From: Bacteroidales bacterium
Lineage (GTDB): Bacteria; Bacteroidota; Bacteroidia; Bacteroidales; UBA932
Assembly: GCA_016287075.1 (NCBI GenBank)
Contig: JAEEVC010000011.1
Span: 1 to 64,000 of the forward strand
DNA length: 64,000 nucleotides
Direction of reading: 5' to 3'
Below the pieces are notes generated by a model, which saw only the letters and a list, made by a program, of their open reading frames with translations, was not told the DNA's origin and did not search any database. This document shows, piece after piece, positions 34,668-44,242 of the stretch (its first letter is position 1; each line of letters starts with the position of its first letter). The position numbers and the translations under genes are program-made.

Positions 34668-37600
34668 TTAGAACGTCAGGTTGAGGCCGGCGACGAATCC
34701 GATGCTCTTCGGATAGGCGGAGTAATCGACGCCCGGGGTGAGCGGGGTCTGGCGGCGGGTATCCACTTCGGGATCATAGCCGGAGTACTTGGTCAGGCAG
34801 AGGAGGTTGGTGCCGGTCACATACAGGCGGAGCTTCCGGATGCTGATCTTCTTGGTGAGGTCTTCCGGAAGGGTGTACCCGATGGTCGCGCTCTGGAGGC
34901 GGAGGAAGGACGCATCCTCGACCGCCCAGGAGGAGAAGACCGCATTGGCCACGGCGGGCGACCACATCGTCTTGCCCGCATTGACCTGGCGGAGGGTCTC
35001 CACGTCGGTGATCATCTCGCCCGTGGTCCAGTCAACCAGCGTGAAGCGCTTGTCCACGTCCATCATATCCAGGAGGTTCCGGTTGTAGTACTTGCGGGAA
35101 GAGGTGAATTCGACCTTGTTGGCGTTGTACACCTGGTTGCCGACCATGAAGTTGAAGTTGGCGCTGAAATCCAGGCCCTTGAAGTAACCCGAGAGGTTGA
35201 AACCGCCCGTGAAGTCCGGGGTGGCGTTGCCGATGACCGTACGGTCGGCGACCGTCACCTTGTTGTCCTCGGAACCGTCGATGTTCTTGAGTTTCATCGC
35301 GCCCGGGACCATGTAAGCGGTGCCGATGACGCTGGAGCAGTCCGCCACGCCCTCGTTGAGGACCCACTTGGAACCGTTCCAGGTAAAGTCGTCAGGGGTG
35401 TAGAAACCGTCGCTCACATAGCCGTACATGTTGCCGAGCGGCTGGTTGACCTGGACCAGGTAGTCGTCACCGATTTCGGAGGACGCCCAGCCGGACTGGG
35501 CCGCGATGGACGGCAGGCCGCCGAGGTCCACCACGCGGTTGATGTTGTAGGCGATGTTGCCGCCGAGGTTCAGGGAGAAATCCTTCTTCTGGACCAGGGG
35601 CATGTTGAGGGTCAGTTCGATACCGCGGTTCCGGGTGGAGCCGAGGTTGCGGTACTGGGTGTCATAGCCGGAACCCGGGATCGGGAAGTTGATCAGCAGG
35701 TCCTTGATGTCGTTCTGATAGACCTCGACGCTACCGCTCAGGCGGCTCTGCCAAAAACTGAAGTCGAGACCGATGTTGTGGGTGTAGGTGGTCTCCCAGG
35801 TCAGGTCCGGATTGACCATCGTCTTGCCCGTGGAGTAATAGCTCGTCCCCTGGCTGATCCAGCTGGTGGCGGAAGGGGCATAGGTGATCATGATCTGGTT
35901 CGACGGGATGTTGTTGTTACCCGCCGTACCGAAGCTGTACCGGAGCTTGAGCTGGTCGAGCCAGCTGTGGGCGTTGTCCATCCAGGGCTCGTTGGAGATG
36001 GTCCAGGACACGGCCGCGGACGGGAACAGGCCCCAGCGGTGACCCCGCGCGAATTTGGACGATCCGTCCGCACGGAGGGTGGCGCCGAAGGAGTACTTGT
36101 GCTTGTAGTCGTAGTTGACGCGGCCGAAGAAGGACAGGAGGCGGTCATCCGGACTGTAGGTGTTGCGGATGTCCTTGAAGCCCGTCAGGGAAGCCATGTA
36201 GTTCCAGGCATACTCGGAGGTATAGAAATCCGGGAAGCCGTCGGCCATGATGTACACGAGGTTGCTCTTGGTGATGGTCATTTCCTCACCGAGGAGGGCG
36301 GTCAGGCTGTGGTCGGCGCCCAGCAGGTTCGCAAAGTCGAAATTGAGCGTGTTCGTGTTGCGGTAGCGGGTGCGGAACTGCTCCTTGTGTTCGTTGGAAG
36401 GGGTGTTCGGCACCGTGGACTGGTTGGAGACATAATAGGTCGTCAGGCCGTAGAAGCGGTCGTCGCCCTGGCGGTAGTCCTCGAAACCGCCCTCGACCTT
36501 GAGGCGCAGGTTGTCGACGATGGTCCAGTTGAAGGCGGCGTTGGCGTTCCAGGTCGTGCGGAGGCGCTTGGAATCGTTGTCCGCGACGGAGCGGAGCGGC
36601 GGGGCGTTGTCGCCGAAGGACTCCTCGTAGTCGTCGTCCATCAGGGTCGTGGAGACCGGGATCGGGGAGTAGGAGACGGCGTGCTTGAGCCGGCCGTTGC
36701 CGGAGGTGGAAGCGGAGTCGTTGAGGCCGCTGGCGCCGGAACCGTGGACCACGACGCGGGAGTAGCGGATGCTGGCGTCGATCGACGTGGTCTTGGAGGT
36801 CTTGAAGTTGGTCTTGAAATTGAGGTTGTCGCGCGTGTAGTCGGAGCCGGCCATGATGGCCTTGTCGCCCATGTGCGCGTAACCGAGGGTCCAGTTGTAG
36901 TTCTCACCGCTGCCGGAGACGGAGAAGTCGGCGGAGAGGGTGCTGCCCGTACGGCCGAAGACGGCGCCGATCCAGTCGTTGGCGGCGACGCCCTTGTACA
37001 GGTCGATGTCGCGGAAACTGCCGAAATACGGCTCGTAGTTGTTGTCGATGTTGCCGCGGAGGGAAGCGAGCTCATACTGGAACTTGACGAAGTTCTCGGG
37101 GTCCATCACCCGGATGGCATCCCGGTTCGCCATGGTCTTGAGACCGTAGTAGGTGTTGAACTTGACGGAGACCTTCTGGCCTTTTTCCGCGCTCTTGGTG
37201 GTCACGATGATGACGCCGTTCGCACCGCGGGAACCGTAGATCGCCGTGGAGAAGGCATCCTTCAGGACGTCGATCGACTGGATCTCGGAGGACGGGATGT
37301 CGTTGATGGATTCCACCGGGAAGCCGTCCACGATGTAGAGCGGGGAGCTGTCCTGGGTGATGGAACCGCCGCCGCGGACGCGGATCTTGATGTCGGCGTC
37401 CGGGTCGCCTTCCGTCGTGACGACGGAGACACCGGCCATCTTGCCGGCAAGGGCCTGGCTGACCGTGTTCACGGGCTGTTCGGCGAGCTTGTCGGAATTC
37501 ACCGAGGAGACGGAGCCGAGGAGGTCGCGGCGCTTGACGGTCGCATAACCGACGACGACGACCTCGTCGAGGAAGGTGCTGTCCTCCTTCAGGACGACGT

Positions 37601-37877
37601 TGATCTCGGTACGGCCCTCGATCGGGACGGTCTGGTCCGCCAGTCCGATGAAGGAGAATACCAGGTTCACGGCGTTGTCCGGAACGGTCAGCTGGTAGTC
37701 ACCGTCGATGCCGGTGACAGAACCCACGGTCGTGCCTTCCACGAAGACGCCGGCTCCGATGAGCGGTTCACCCTTCTCGTCCGTGACGATACCTTTGATG
37801 GTCGTCTGGGCGGAGAGGGTCCACGCCGATCCGAGGCAGAGCAACGCGAGCACGAGTTTCTTTGCTGGATTTTTCAT
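34668..37877 (-). CDS. susC: SusC/RagA-family TonB-dependent transporter
   Basis: A 1,069-residue outer-membrane barrel. After a signal peptide ending SAWTLSAQ there is a carboxypeptidase-regulatory-like domain (~26-100), a TonB box region DEVVVVGYATVKRRDLLGSV near residue 104, a plug domain with GKMAGVSV and ALYGS-type motif AIYGSRGANGVIIVTT near residue 215, and a C-terminal barrel ending VAGLNLTF. It imports pectin oligosaccharides with energy from TonB. It is only 30 nt downstream of the pectate-lyase-like gene, so it is probably read through from the GH28 promoter. Confidence 0.94.
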   Translation of the reverse strand: MKNPAKKLVLALLCLGSAWTLSAQTTIKGIVTDEKGEPLIGAGVFVEGTTVGSVTGIDGDYQLTVPDNAVNLVFSFIGLADQTVPIEGRTEINVVLKEDSTFLDEVVVVGYATVKRRDLLGSVSSVNSDKLAEQPVNTVSQALAGKMAGVSVVTTEGDPDADIKIRVRGGGSITQDSSPLYIVDGFPVESINDIPSSEIQSIDVLKDAFSTAIYGSRGANGVIIVTTKSAEKGQKVSVKFNTYYGLKTMANRDAIRVMDPENFVKFQYELASLRGNIDNNYEPYFGSFRDIDLYKGVAANDWIGAVFGRTGSTLSADFSVSGSGENYNWTLGYAHMGDKAIMAGSDYTRDNLNFKTNFKTSKTTSIDASIRYSRVVVHGSGASGLNDSASTSGNGRLKHAVSYSPIPVSTTLMDDDYEESFGDNAPPLRSVADNDSKRLRTTWNANAAFNWTIVDNLRLKVEGGFEDYRQGDDRFYGLTTYYVSNQSTVPNTPSNEHKEQFRTRYRNTNTLNFDFANLLGADHSLTALLGEEMTITKSNLVYIMADGFPDFYTSEYAWNYMASLTGFKDIRNTYSPDDRLLSFFGRVNYDYKHKYSFGATLRADGSSKFARGHRWGLFPSAAVSWTISNEPWMDNAHSWLDQLKLRYSFGTAGNNNIPSNQIMITYAPSATSWISQGTSYYSTGKTMVNPDLTWETTYTHNIGLDFSFWQSRLSGSVEVYQNDIKDLLINFPIPGSGYDTQYRNLGSTRNRGIELTLNMPLVQKKDFSLNLGGNIAYNINRVVDLGGLPSIAAQSGWASSEIGDDYLVQVNQPLGNMYGYVSDGFYTPDDFTWNGSKWVLNEGVADCSSVIGTAYMVPGAMKLKNIDGSEDNKVTVADRTVIGNATPDFTGGFNLSGYFKGLDFSANFNFMVGNQVYNANKVEFTSSRKYYNRNLLDMMDVDKRFTLVDWTTGEMITDVETLRQVNAGKTMWSPAVANAVFSSWAVEDASFLRLQSATIGYTLPEDLTKKISIRKLRLYVTGTNLLCLTKYSGYDPEVDTRRQTPLTPGVDYSAYPKSIGFVAGLNLTF

Positions 37878-37907
37878 AAATAATTGATTGTTACGATATT
37901 GATAGTG

Positions 37908-39842
37908 TTATAATTGGCTGTAGGTGCCTCCCGCGACCTGGGCGGCGACGATGTCGCGCACGAGGTAGTGGAGGTACATTTCAAGGTTGGTGTAGCGGCC
38001 GGCGGCATCGAAATCCTTCGCCGCGGCGTCGGCGGCGTTGCCCTTGTCCAGGCCGAACTGCTCCTCGAACCAGTCGGGCATGCCGTCCCGGTCGGAGTCG
38101 CGCGCCCTGACGTTCTCGGCGGTCGTGGAGGAATACTCCGGCCAGCCGCCGACATCCGTCTGGGTGTCGATCAGGCCCTTCGTGGACCATTTGTTCTCCG
38201 CAAGGGGCTTGCCGTCCTTGTCCGTGCGCGCGCTGCCCGCATAGGTGAAGGTCCCCTTCCGGGCCTCATCGGTGACGCGGGTATCGACGGCATCGCGGGC
38301 GAAACTGGCGCCGGCATAGGCGAGAACCGCTTCAAAGGCCTTTTCCGCGCCCTGGAGGCTGATACTGCCCTGCTTGCCGGTCGCGGAGAAGGGAGCATCG
38401 GCCTTGATTTTCGCGATGAGGGAGGCGGAGGCCGTCGTGCCGGTCCAGTTGTCCGACGTGAGGCCGGCCTTCCCGGCCATGTAATTGCCGGTCATGTAGA
38501 AATGACCCGGGACGAGGGAGGACCCGGCGGGAACGGCGGAATTGTCCGGATACGCTTTCAGGCCGGTGCAGTTGCTGCAGGAGGTGGTGGGATCGAGGAA
38601 CCAGATGTGGTTGGACGGCGTGACGGGACCCGGCTTGTAGTAATTGTTGACGAGGTTGTACTGCCGGAAAGTGCCGGTGGCATTGAAACTCTCCCCGCCG
38701 TAGGTCGTGTTGCCGCTCCAGTTGTAGATCACATTGTTGGCCAGCGTGAGGGGGCCCTTCTGCGTGGAGACGTAATCATGGTCGATCCGCGCATTGCGGC
38801 TGTCGTGGTGGGCCAGCAGGTTGTGGTGGTAGGTGGCGTTCGAGCCGCCCCAGATGCCGCCGTAGCCATGGGCGCCCTTACCGTGGACGGAGTTGCGGAG
38901 GCTTTCGGAGACGATGTTCCAGGAGAAGGTGAAGTCCTTCATCCCATAGAAGGAAGCGCACTCGTCGGTGCACCAGCTGACGGAGCAGTGGTCGATGATG
39001 ATGTCGCTGTACTTGTCGTCATCGTGGGAAAGGATCTGCATCGCATCGTCCTCGGTCTGCTTCTCGTCGCCCATCCGGCAGCGGATGAAGCGGATGATGA
39101 CGTTGCTGGCGCTGATGCGGAAAGTAAAGTTCTTCAGGCAGATACCGCCGCCCGGGGCCGTCTGGCCCGCGATGGTGAGGTCGCCCTTGGTGATGTTGAG
39201 CTGCTTGGTGAGCGGAATGAGGCCGGCCACGTCGAAGACGATCGTGAGCGGGCGCGGGCCCTTCTCGATGCCGTAACGGAGCGTGCCCTCGGCCGAGCCG
39301 TCCTCCAGGGAAGTGACATGGTACACCTGGCCGCCGCGGCCGCCGGTGGTGAACATCCCGCCGCCCTCGGCGCCCGGGAAGGCGCGCGCCTGGCCGTCCT
39401 CTTCATGGGCGGGGACCAGGAAGTCCTTGTAATACTTCTCCGCGAGGGACGGGTCCGGGGTCGGGTCGGTGCCGGGATCCGGGGTGACGGAGCCGGACTG
39501 CGTCTCGGCTTCCAGATAGGTCCAGGCGGAGAGCAGGGTCTCGTCCTCCCCTACCGCACGCACGCCGAAACGGTATTTCGTGCCGGCGGCGAGCTTGTCG
39601 ACGGTCTTGTTGCGGGTCTTGATGTGGCCTTCGTCCACCGTAGCGCCATCCTTCTGGATCTGCCAGTCGTAAGCGGCAGCCCCTTCCACAACGTTCCACT
39701 GGAAGGTCAGCGACGACTCCGTCGCGGCATGGACCTTCAGGCCGGTCGGGGCGGCCGGGGCCGTGGGCGTCGCCACGGGTTCCTTGCCGCCACAGGCGGC
39801 GAGCGCCAGGAGCGCTGTCAGGAAGGCAAGGGTTTTCTTCAT
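37908..39842 (-). CDS. Pectate-lyase-like lipoprotein with an FN3 domain
   Basis: A 644-residue lipoprotein (lipobox LAAC, Cys17). An FN3 domain (~30-115) and Pro-rich linker precede a parallel beta-helix (~150-540) with AFPGAEGGGMFTTGGRGGQVYHV, TIAGQTAPGGGICLKNF, DIIIDHCSVSWCTDECASFYG and ARIDHDYVS, which are typical of the pectate trisaccharide-lyase-like group. Near residue 582, DSDRDGMPDWFEEQFGLD is a Ca2+-loop motif often found at the end of these proteins. It likely cleaves polygalacturonate at the cell surface. The start codon overlaps the GH105 stop by 4 nt. Confidence 0.88.
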   Translation of the reverse strand: MKKTLAFLTALLALAACGGKEPVATPTAPAAPTGLKVHAATESSLTFQWNVVEGAAAYDWQIQKDGATVDEGHIKTRNKTVDKLAAGTKYRFGVRAVGEDETLLSAWTYLEAETQSGSVTPDPGTDPTPDPSLAEKYYKDFLVPAHEEDGQARAFPGAEGGGMFTTGGRGGQVYHVTSLEDGSAEGTLRYGIEKGPRPLTIVFDVAGLIPLTKQLNITKGDLTIAGQTAPGGGICLKNFTFRISASNVIIRFIRCRMGDEKQTEDDAMQILSHDDDKYSDIIIDHCSVSWCTDECASFYGMKDFTFSWNIVSESLRNSVHGKGAHGYGGIWGGSNATYHHNLLAHHDSRNARIDHDYVSTQKGPLTLANNVIYNWSGNTTYGGESFNATGTFRQYNLVNNYYKPGPVTPSNHIWFLDPTTSCSNCTGLKAYPDNSAVPAGSSLVPGHFYMTGNYMAGKAGLTSDNWTGTTASASLIAKIKADAPFSATGKQGSISLQGAEKAFEAVLAYAGASFARDAVDTRVTDEARKGTFTYAGSARTDKDGKPLAENKWSTKGLIDTQTDVGGWPEYSSTTAENVRARDSDRDGMPDWFEEQFGLDKGNAADAAAKDFDAAGRYTNLEMYLHYLVRDIVAAQVAGGTYSQL

Positions 39843-40999
39843 AATCTTTCGTATTCAAGGGAGGCCCAGATGAAGGGGCCTACGCCCTTCGGGTCATTGT
39901 CCGTGATTCTTTCTCCTATATAATAATCATAGGTGCCGCTGCGGTTCTCCTTGCCGCCGAGGCCGGCGACCGCGCAGCACTGCGTGAGGTCGATGGTGCC
40001 GTCGGGCTGCTCCCGGATGAAGGTCTTCACCAGGCTCTCATAGAGCGCCGGGGCATCCTCGCGGACGAAATAGCCCTTCCGGGACGCCTTCAAATAGACG
40101 TAGGTGAACATGGCGGAGCAGGTGGCTTCCAGGTAGTTCCCTTCGCGGCCCGGGCAGTCGAGGACCTGGTACCACATGCCCGTCGCCGGGTCGGCATAGG
40201 ACGGGAGCGTCTCCAGGATGTGGCGGAGGACCGCCAGCAGTTCCGCGCGTTCCGGCCGGTCCTCCGGGAAGAAGTCGAGGACATCGACGAGGGCCATCGC
40301 GTACCAGCCGAGCGCCCGGCCCCAGCAGTGGGCCGACTGGCCGGTCACGGGGTCCGCCCAGAACATCGAGCGGCTCTCGTCCCAGGCGTGGCGGTAAAGC
40401 CCCGTCGCCGGGTCGTATGTCTTGTCGGCGGCGACCAGGAACTGGCGTGCCACCGTCGTGAAAAGGCTGTCCTGGCCCGTCTGGCTGGCGTAGGTCGCCA
40501 GGAAGGGCTCGGCCATGTACAGGCCGTCGAGCCAGACCTGCGACGGATAGACCGACTTGTGCCAGAAGGCGCCTGCCTCCGTCCGCGGCTGCCCGTCAAG
40601 CTGGCTGCGCAGCGTCCCGATGGCGGCCGCATACTGCTTTTTCGGCGCGTACTGGTACAGGTGCAGCAGGGTGCGGCCGGGGCAGACATGGTCGAGGTTG
40701 TATTTCTCTTTCTTATAACCGCCGAGGATCTCCCCCTCCGGGGAAATGACGGCGTCGTACCAGCGCTCCACATAGCCGAGGATGGCCGTATCGGCCGTCT
40801 GCTGGTACACACTGAGGAAAGAGAGGAGTTCCAGGCCGGTGGTATAGTTCCATTTCAGCCTGCCGCCCATGCCGTCCAGTTCGGCGGCGGAAGGGCAGCG
40901 CTGCATCTCGCTCCGGACCATCCGCACGGAGTACGGAACCTTTTCCGTACAGGCGGCGAAGGCCAGGATGGAGGCGGCGAGCAGGAGGATCCGTTTCAT
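39839..40999 (-). CDS. GH105 unsaturated rhamnogalacturonyl/galacturonyl hydrolase
   Basis: A 386-residue (alpha/alpha)6-barrel enzyme with a lipobox (AFAAC, Cys17) at its chosen start MKRILLLAAS. Family motifs include WHKSVYPSQVWLDGLYMAEPF near residue 148 with the expected catalytic Asp, DPVTGQSAHCWGRALGWYAMALVDVLDFFPEDRPE near 212, and SGTYDYYIGERITDNDPKGVGPFIWA at the C-terminus. GH105 enzymes remove the unsaturated uronate that pectate lyases leave at the non-reducing end. The stop codon overlaps the next gene; the upstream esterase gene ends 1 nt before the start. Confidence 0.9.
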   Translation of the reverse strand: MKRILLLAASILAFAACTEKVPYSVRMVRSEMQRCPSAAELDGMGGRLKWNYTTGLELLSFLSVYQQTADTAILGYVERWYDAVISPEGEILGGYKKEKYNLDHVCPGRTLLHLYQYAPKKQYAAAIGTLRSQLDGQPRTEAGAFWHKSVYPSQVWLDGLYMAEPFLATYASQTGQDSLFTTVARQFLVAADKTYDPATGLYRHAWDESRSMFWADPVTGQSAHCWGRALGWYAMALVDVLDFFPEDRPERAELLAVLRHILETLPSYADPATGMWYQVLDCPGREGNYLEATCSAMFTYVYLKASRKGYFVREDAPALYESLVKTFIREQPDGTIDLTQCCAVAGLGGKENRSGTYDYYIGERITDNDPKGVGPFIWASLEYERL

Positions 41000-41000
41000 C

Positions 41001-42659
41001 TCAGCGGTTGTCATAGGGGTTCCAGACGATGCCGTCTTCGGCCTGGTACATGACCTTTTCGAAGCTGTACTCCGCCGCCTGCTTCGCCGTGAGGGCGTGG
41101 GACCACTTCACGCGCGGCCCGCGGGCACCGGGCCCGTCGTTGCCATATTCAGCGTAGTAGGAGTTCTTCTTCGTGTCGGGCTTGCCTTCCTTCTCCCAGT
41201 CGTGCCAGCCGTCCGCGACGATATGCTCCCCGAGGTGGCAGCCGATGAAGACCGTCTTCGCATAGGCGCCCCAGGGACGTCCGAGGTAGCACTTGTCGAT
41301 GCCGGGCGCGGCCGTCAGCGTGCAGTTCCTGAACACATAGCCGTATTTCTGGCCCTGGAGGGTCGAGGCGGCGGTCACATAACTGTTCTTCTTGGAATGG
41401 ATCGTGCAGTCCTCGAAATAGGCGATGGAGGTGCCGAAAATGAAATCGGTCGTCCCTTCTATATAGCAGTCCTTGAAGTAGTTCCGCTTGATACCGCCGA
41501 ATTTGCCGAAGCGGCCGTAGGTGTAGAGGGTGTCCTGGTTGCCGAGGAAGCGGCAGCCCTTGAAGAAGAGGAAGTCCCCGTCCGTGAACACGGCGACGGC
41601 CTGGCCGATCTCCTTCCCCTCGCCCGCCGAATTCTCGAAGGTGAGGTCCTCGAAGGTGATGTAGCTGGCGTGGATGTAGATGCTCGCGCTGCCGGAGGTC
41701 CCGACATTGAAATCGCGGCCGGGCCACAGCTGCTTCGCATATTTGTCATAGGTCAGGACCGTGGTCTCCGCATCCTCGCCCTTGAAATGGACGCGGAACT
41801 TGGTGTGCGGGATGCTGACCTGTTCCCTGTAGATGCCCTTGCGGATCAAGACTTCCGTGATTTCCTGGTGGGAATAGTCCGGAATGGCGTTCACGGCCTC
41901 CTGGACGGTCATGTAATCGCCGTGGCCGTCGGGCGATACGACGATGTGGTAATACCGCAGGTGCTGCGCGATCTCCGGAAGCTGCTCCCGGATGCGGTCG
42001 CAGACGAGTTCGGTGATCTTCCGGGCGCCGCAGGCGACGGTGTGGGTGTTGTCGTCCTTGCCGGTCGAGATCATGTAATAGGCCCGGGACGCCTCGTCAC
42101 CGATGGATTCCAGCCAGTCGAGGGTCGGCGTCGTCATGTCGAGCAGGATGACGCCCTTCTCCCGGGCGACCTGCTTCATGGCGGCGGGATAGTCGCCGTG
42201 GCAGTTCCGGTCGAGGCCACCCTCCTTGAACCAGCGGCGGGCGACGGGGGTCAGCAGCACGGGCGTGCCGCCCTTCTCCCGGGTGCCGTCGATGAAGCGG
42301 CGGAGGTTATCCTGGTAGGCGCCGAAAGGAGCGGCATAGCGGGTGGTGTCGCTGTCCTTCGAATCATTGTGGCCGAACTGGATGAACACGTAATCCCCGG
42401 GGCGGACGGCCGCGAAGACCTTGTCCCAGATGCCTTTGTCGATGCAGCTCTTCGTGCTGAGGCCGTTCTTGGCGTAATTGGCGACACGCACGTCCCCGTC
42501 GAGGAAATTCTGGAACATCATGCCCCAACCGCGTTCGGGATTGGTACCGCCCTTGAGGTCTTTCTCCGCCATCGTGCTGTCGCCCATCAGGTGGACAGTG
42601 AACGAGCTCGCCAGCAGCCATGCGGCCGCCAGGGCCGTGATTGTCAATAACTTCCTCAT
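41001..42659 (-). CDS. CE12-CE8 bifunctional pectin esterase
   Basis: A 552-residue secreted protein with two esterases in one chain. Residues ~20-235 are an SGNH hydrolase of the rhamnogalacturonan acetylesterase type (CE12): nucleophile Ser28 in MGDSTM, oxyanion residues in NYAKNGLS and QFGHNDSK, and Asp/His in DDNTHT near residue 202. Residues ~236-552 are a CE8 pectin methylesterase: VQEAVNAIPDY, GNQDTLYTYG, the nucleophile Asp in GTTDFIFGTS, and Arg in CYLGRPWG. Together they remove acetyl and methyl groups so that GH28 and PL1 can act. The start codon overlaps the GH28 stop codon by 3 nt (ATGA). Confidence 0.93.
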   Translation of the reverse strand: MRKLLTITALAAAWLLASSFTVHLMGDSTMAEKDLKGGTNPERGWGMMFQNFLDGDVRVANYAKNGLSTKSCIDKGIWDKVFAAVRPGDYVFIQFGHNDSKDSDTTRYAAPFGAYQDNLRRFIDGTREKGGTPVLLTPVARRWFKEGGLDRNCHGDYPAAMKQVAREKGVILLDMTTPTLDWLESIGDEASRAYYMISTGKDDNTHTVACGARKITELVCDRIREQLPEIAQHLRYYHIVVSPDGHGDYMTVQEAVNAIPDYSHQEITEVLIRKGIYREQVSIPHTKFRVHFKGEDAETTVLTYDKYAKQLWPGRDFNVGTSGSASIYIHASYITFEDLTFENSAGEGKEIGQAVAVFTDGDFLFFKGCRFLGNQDTLYTYGRFGKFGGIKRNYFKDCYIEGTTDFIFGTSIAYFEDCTIHSKKNSYVTAASTLQGQKYGYVFRNCTLTAAPGIDKCYLGRPWGAYAKTVFIGCHLGEHIVADGWHDWEKEGKPDTKKNSYYAEYGNDGPGARGPRVKWSHALTAKQAAEYSFEKVMYQAEDGIVWNPYDNR

Positions 42660-44125
42660 AGTGATTCTCCGTTGACGGTTACTTCCTCAAAGGTCACGTT
42701 CTCCGCGAAGTTCACGTCCGCGCCCTTGTCGGCAGAGAAGGTGCAGCGCGTGAAGGCGACGTCCTTGACCGGCATTTCCGGGAGGCCGTTGATGAACACG
42801 GCCTGGTCCGCCCCGGCGCAGACGATGTCCGAGAAGCGGAAGCCGCGGAACTCGGGCGTCGTCTCGTCCACGGGCTGCAGGTCGGACTGCCCGTCCTTCG
42901 CGAGTTCGGTCGCCGCGACGCCGGCATAGTAGAGGTTGAAGATGACGCCGTAGGTGACGATGTCCTTCATATAAATATGGTCGCACCAGATGTCCTTGAC
43001 CAGGCCGCCGCGGCCCCGGGTGCTCTTGAAGCGGAGGCCGACGTCGGTGCCGAGGAAGCGGCAGTCGCGCACGAGGATGTCCTCCACGCCGCCGGACATC
43101 TCGCTGCCGACGACGAAACCGCCGTGGCCGTGATAGACCGTGCAGTCGGCGATGACGAGATTCCGGCACTTGCGGGCATGGCGGCGGCCGTCGGCGTCCT
43201 TGCCGGACTTGATGCAGATGGCGTCGTCGCCCACGTCGAAGGTCGATCCGACGAGGAGGACGTTCTCGCAGGCGTCGATGTCGATCCCGTCGCCGTTGGC
43301 GGAATAATGGGGATTGCGGACATTCACATCCTTGACAATCACGTTCTTGCAATAGAGCGGATGGAGGTTCCAGCAGGGGGAATTCTGGAAGGTCACCCCT
43401 TCGAGGAGGACATTCTCGCATTCCCGGAGGGACACGAGGACCGGCCGGAGGAAGGTCTTGATCTCGTTCTCGTCGAAGGACGGGTCGGGATAGTTCAGGG
43501 AACCCGCCGTGGCCCGGGCCTTCATGTAGCCCTCATCGGGGAACCAGACCTTGCCGTCCTCGCTGAGGAGGCCGCCGGCCGCGACGATCCGCTTCCACTG
43601 GTCGTCGGAGACCTTGCGGCGCTTGACCTCGCGCCAGGCGGCGCCGTTGCCGTCGATGATCCCCTTGCCCGTGATGGCGATGTTCTTCTCGCCCAGGGCG
43701 TTGACCGGGGAAAGGCAGCGGCGGACGTCGAGGCCTTCGAAGTTCGTGTCGATGATGGGATAGAGGTCCTGGTCGGTCGAAAAGACGATGACCGCATCGG
43801 CGTCCAGGTGAAGTTCGATGTTGCTTTTCAGCGTGATGGGGCCTGTGAACCAGATGCCGGCGGGGACCTCCAGGCGGCCGCCGCCCTTGCCGGCGAGGTT
43901 TTCGATCGCTTCCGCGAAAGCCTCGGTGTTGAGCGTGACCCCGTCGGGGACGCCGCCGAAGTCCGCGAGGGAAACGGTCCGGGCCGGGATGGCCGGACGC
44001 TCCAGGCGGGGCATCTCGAAGGGGATATTCCGGAAATAGGCGTCCAAGTCGCTGTCCCTTTGCGCGTTACACGCGGGGAGGAGCGCCAGGACGAGGATGA
44101 AAAGGTTGCGCGCGTTTCGTTTCAT
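42656..44125 (-). CDS. GH28 polygalacturonase lipoprotein
   Basis: A 489-residue lipoprotein (lipobox LPAC, Cys19), with the start taken at MKRNARNLFIL. The GH28 signatures are complete: SANGDGIDIDAC near residue 293 with the catalytic Asp, VGDDAICIKSGKD near 315, YHGHGGFVVGSEMSGG near 343, and VGLRFKSTRGRGG near 375. The N-terminal DFGGVPDGVTLNTEAFAEAI is typical of bacterial exo-type enzymes, but exo or endo action cannot be decided here. It is the first gene of the minus-strand pectin series and lies divergent to the LacI-type regulator with two dyads between. Confidence 0.93.
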   Translation of the reverse strand: MKRNARNLFILVLALLPACNAQRDSDLDAYFRNIPFEMPRLERPAIPARTVSLADFGGVPDGVTLNTEAFAEAIENLAGKGGGRLEVPAGIWFTGPITLKSNIELHLDADAVIVFSTDQDLYPIIDTNFEGLDVRRCLSPVNALGEKNIAITGKGIIDGNGAAWREVKRRKVSDDQWKRIVAAGGLLSEDGKVWFPDEGYMKARATAGSLNYPDPSFDENEIKTFLRPVLVSLRECENVLLEGVTFQNSPCWNLHPLYCKNVIVKDVNVRNPHYSANGDGIDIDACENVLLVGSTFDVGDDAICIKSGKDADGRRHARKCRNLVIADCTVYHGHGGFVVGSEMSGGVEDILVRDCRFLGTDVGLRFKSTRGRGGLVKDIWCDHIYMKDIVTYGVIFNLYYAGVAATELAKDGQSDLQPVDETTPEFRGFRFSDIVCAGADQAVFINGLPEMPVKDVAFTRCTFSADKGADVNFAENVTFEEVTVNGESL

Positions 44126-44152
44126 CTCGTGATTAGCGGTTTTCTTAGGTCG

Positions 44153-44160
44153 CAAAGATA
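44153..44160 (-). promoter_or_regulatory. -7 promoter element for GH28 and the pectin series
   Basis: TATCTTTG on the minus strand matches TAnnTTTG, 27 nt before the GH28 start codon. No clear TTTG lies at -33, and the perfect dyad at 44175-44194 fills the space where RNA polymerase would bind. Confidence 0.6.
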
Positions 44161-44174
44161 GAAATTATTTTTGA

Positions 44175-44194
44175 TTCCGTGCACGTTCACGGAA
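44175..44194. promoter_or_regulatory. Putative LacI-type operator 1
   Basis: TTCCGTG-CACGTT-CACGGAA is a perfect 7-bp inverted repeat around a 6-bp centre. It lies just upstream of the GH28 -7 box, inside the promoter. LacI-family sites are typically 14-20-bp palindromes, and the neighbouring gene encodes such a regulator. Confidence 0.65.
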
Positions 44195-44242
44195 ATTTTT
44201 TTCATTTATTTTCAATAATTTGTGGTTCGTAAAAAAATTTAT

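Noticed and set aside
28188..37883. A 3,231-codon open frame on the plus strand opposite uxaC through susC
   Set aside because: It lies antisense to well-identified genes, reads as low-complexity Val/Gly/Asp/Arg-rich sequence, and is explained by avoidance of A/T at certain codon positions in G+C-rich genes. The same applies to the other long plus-strand frames (412-5655, 18231-21152, 20872-24552, 45618-47933, 49582-52575, 52412-55969, 56203-60075).
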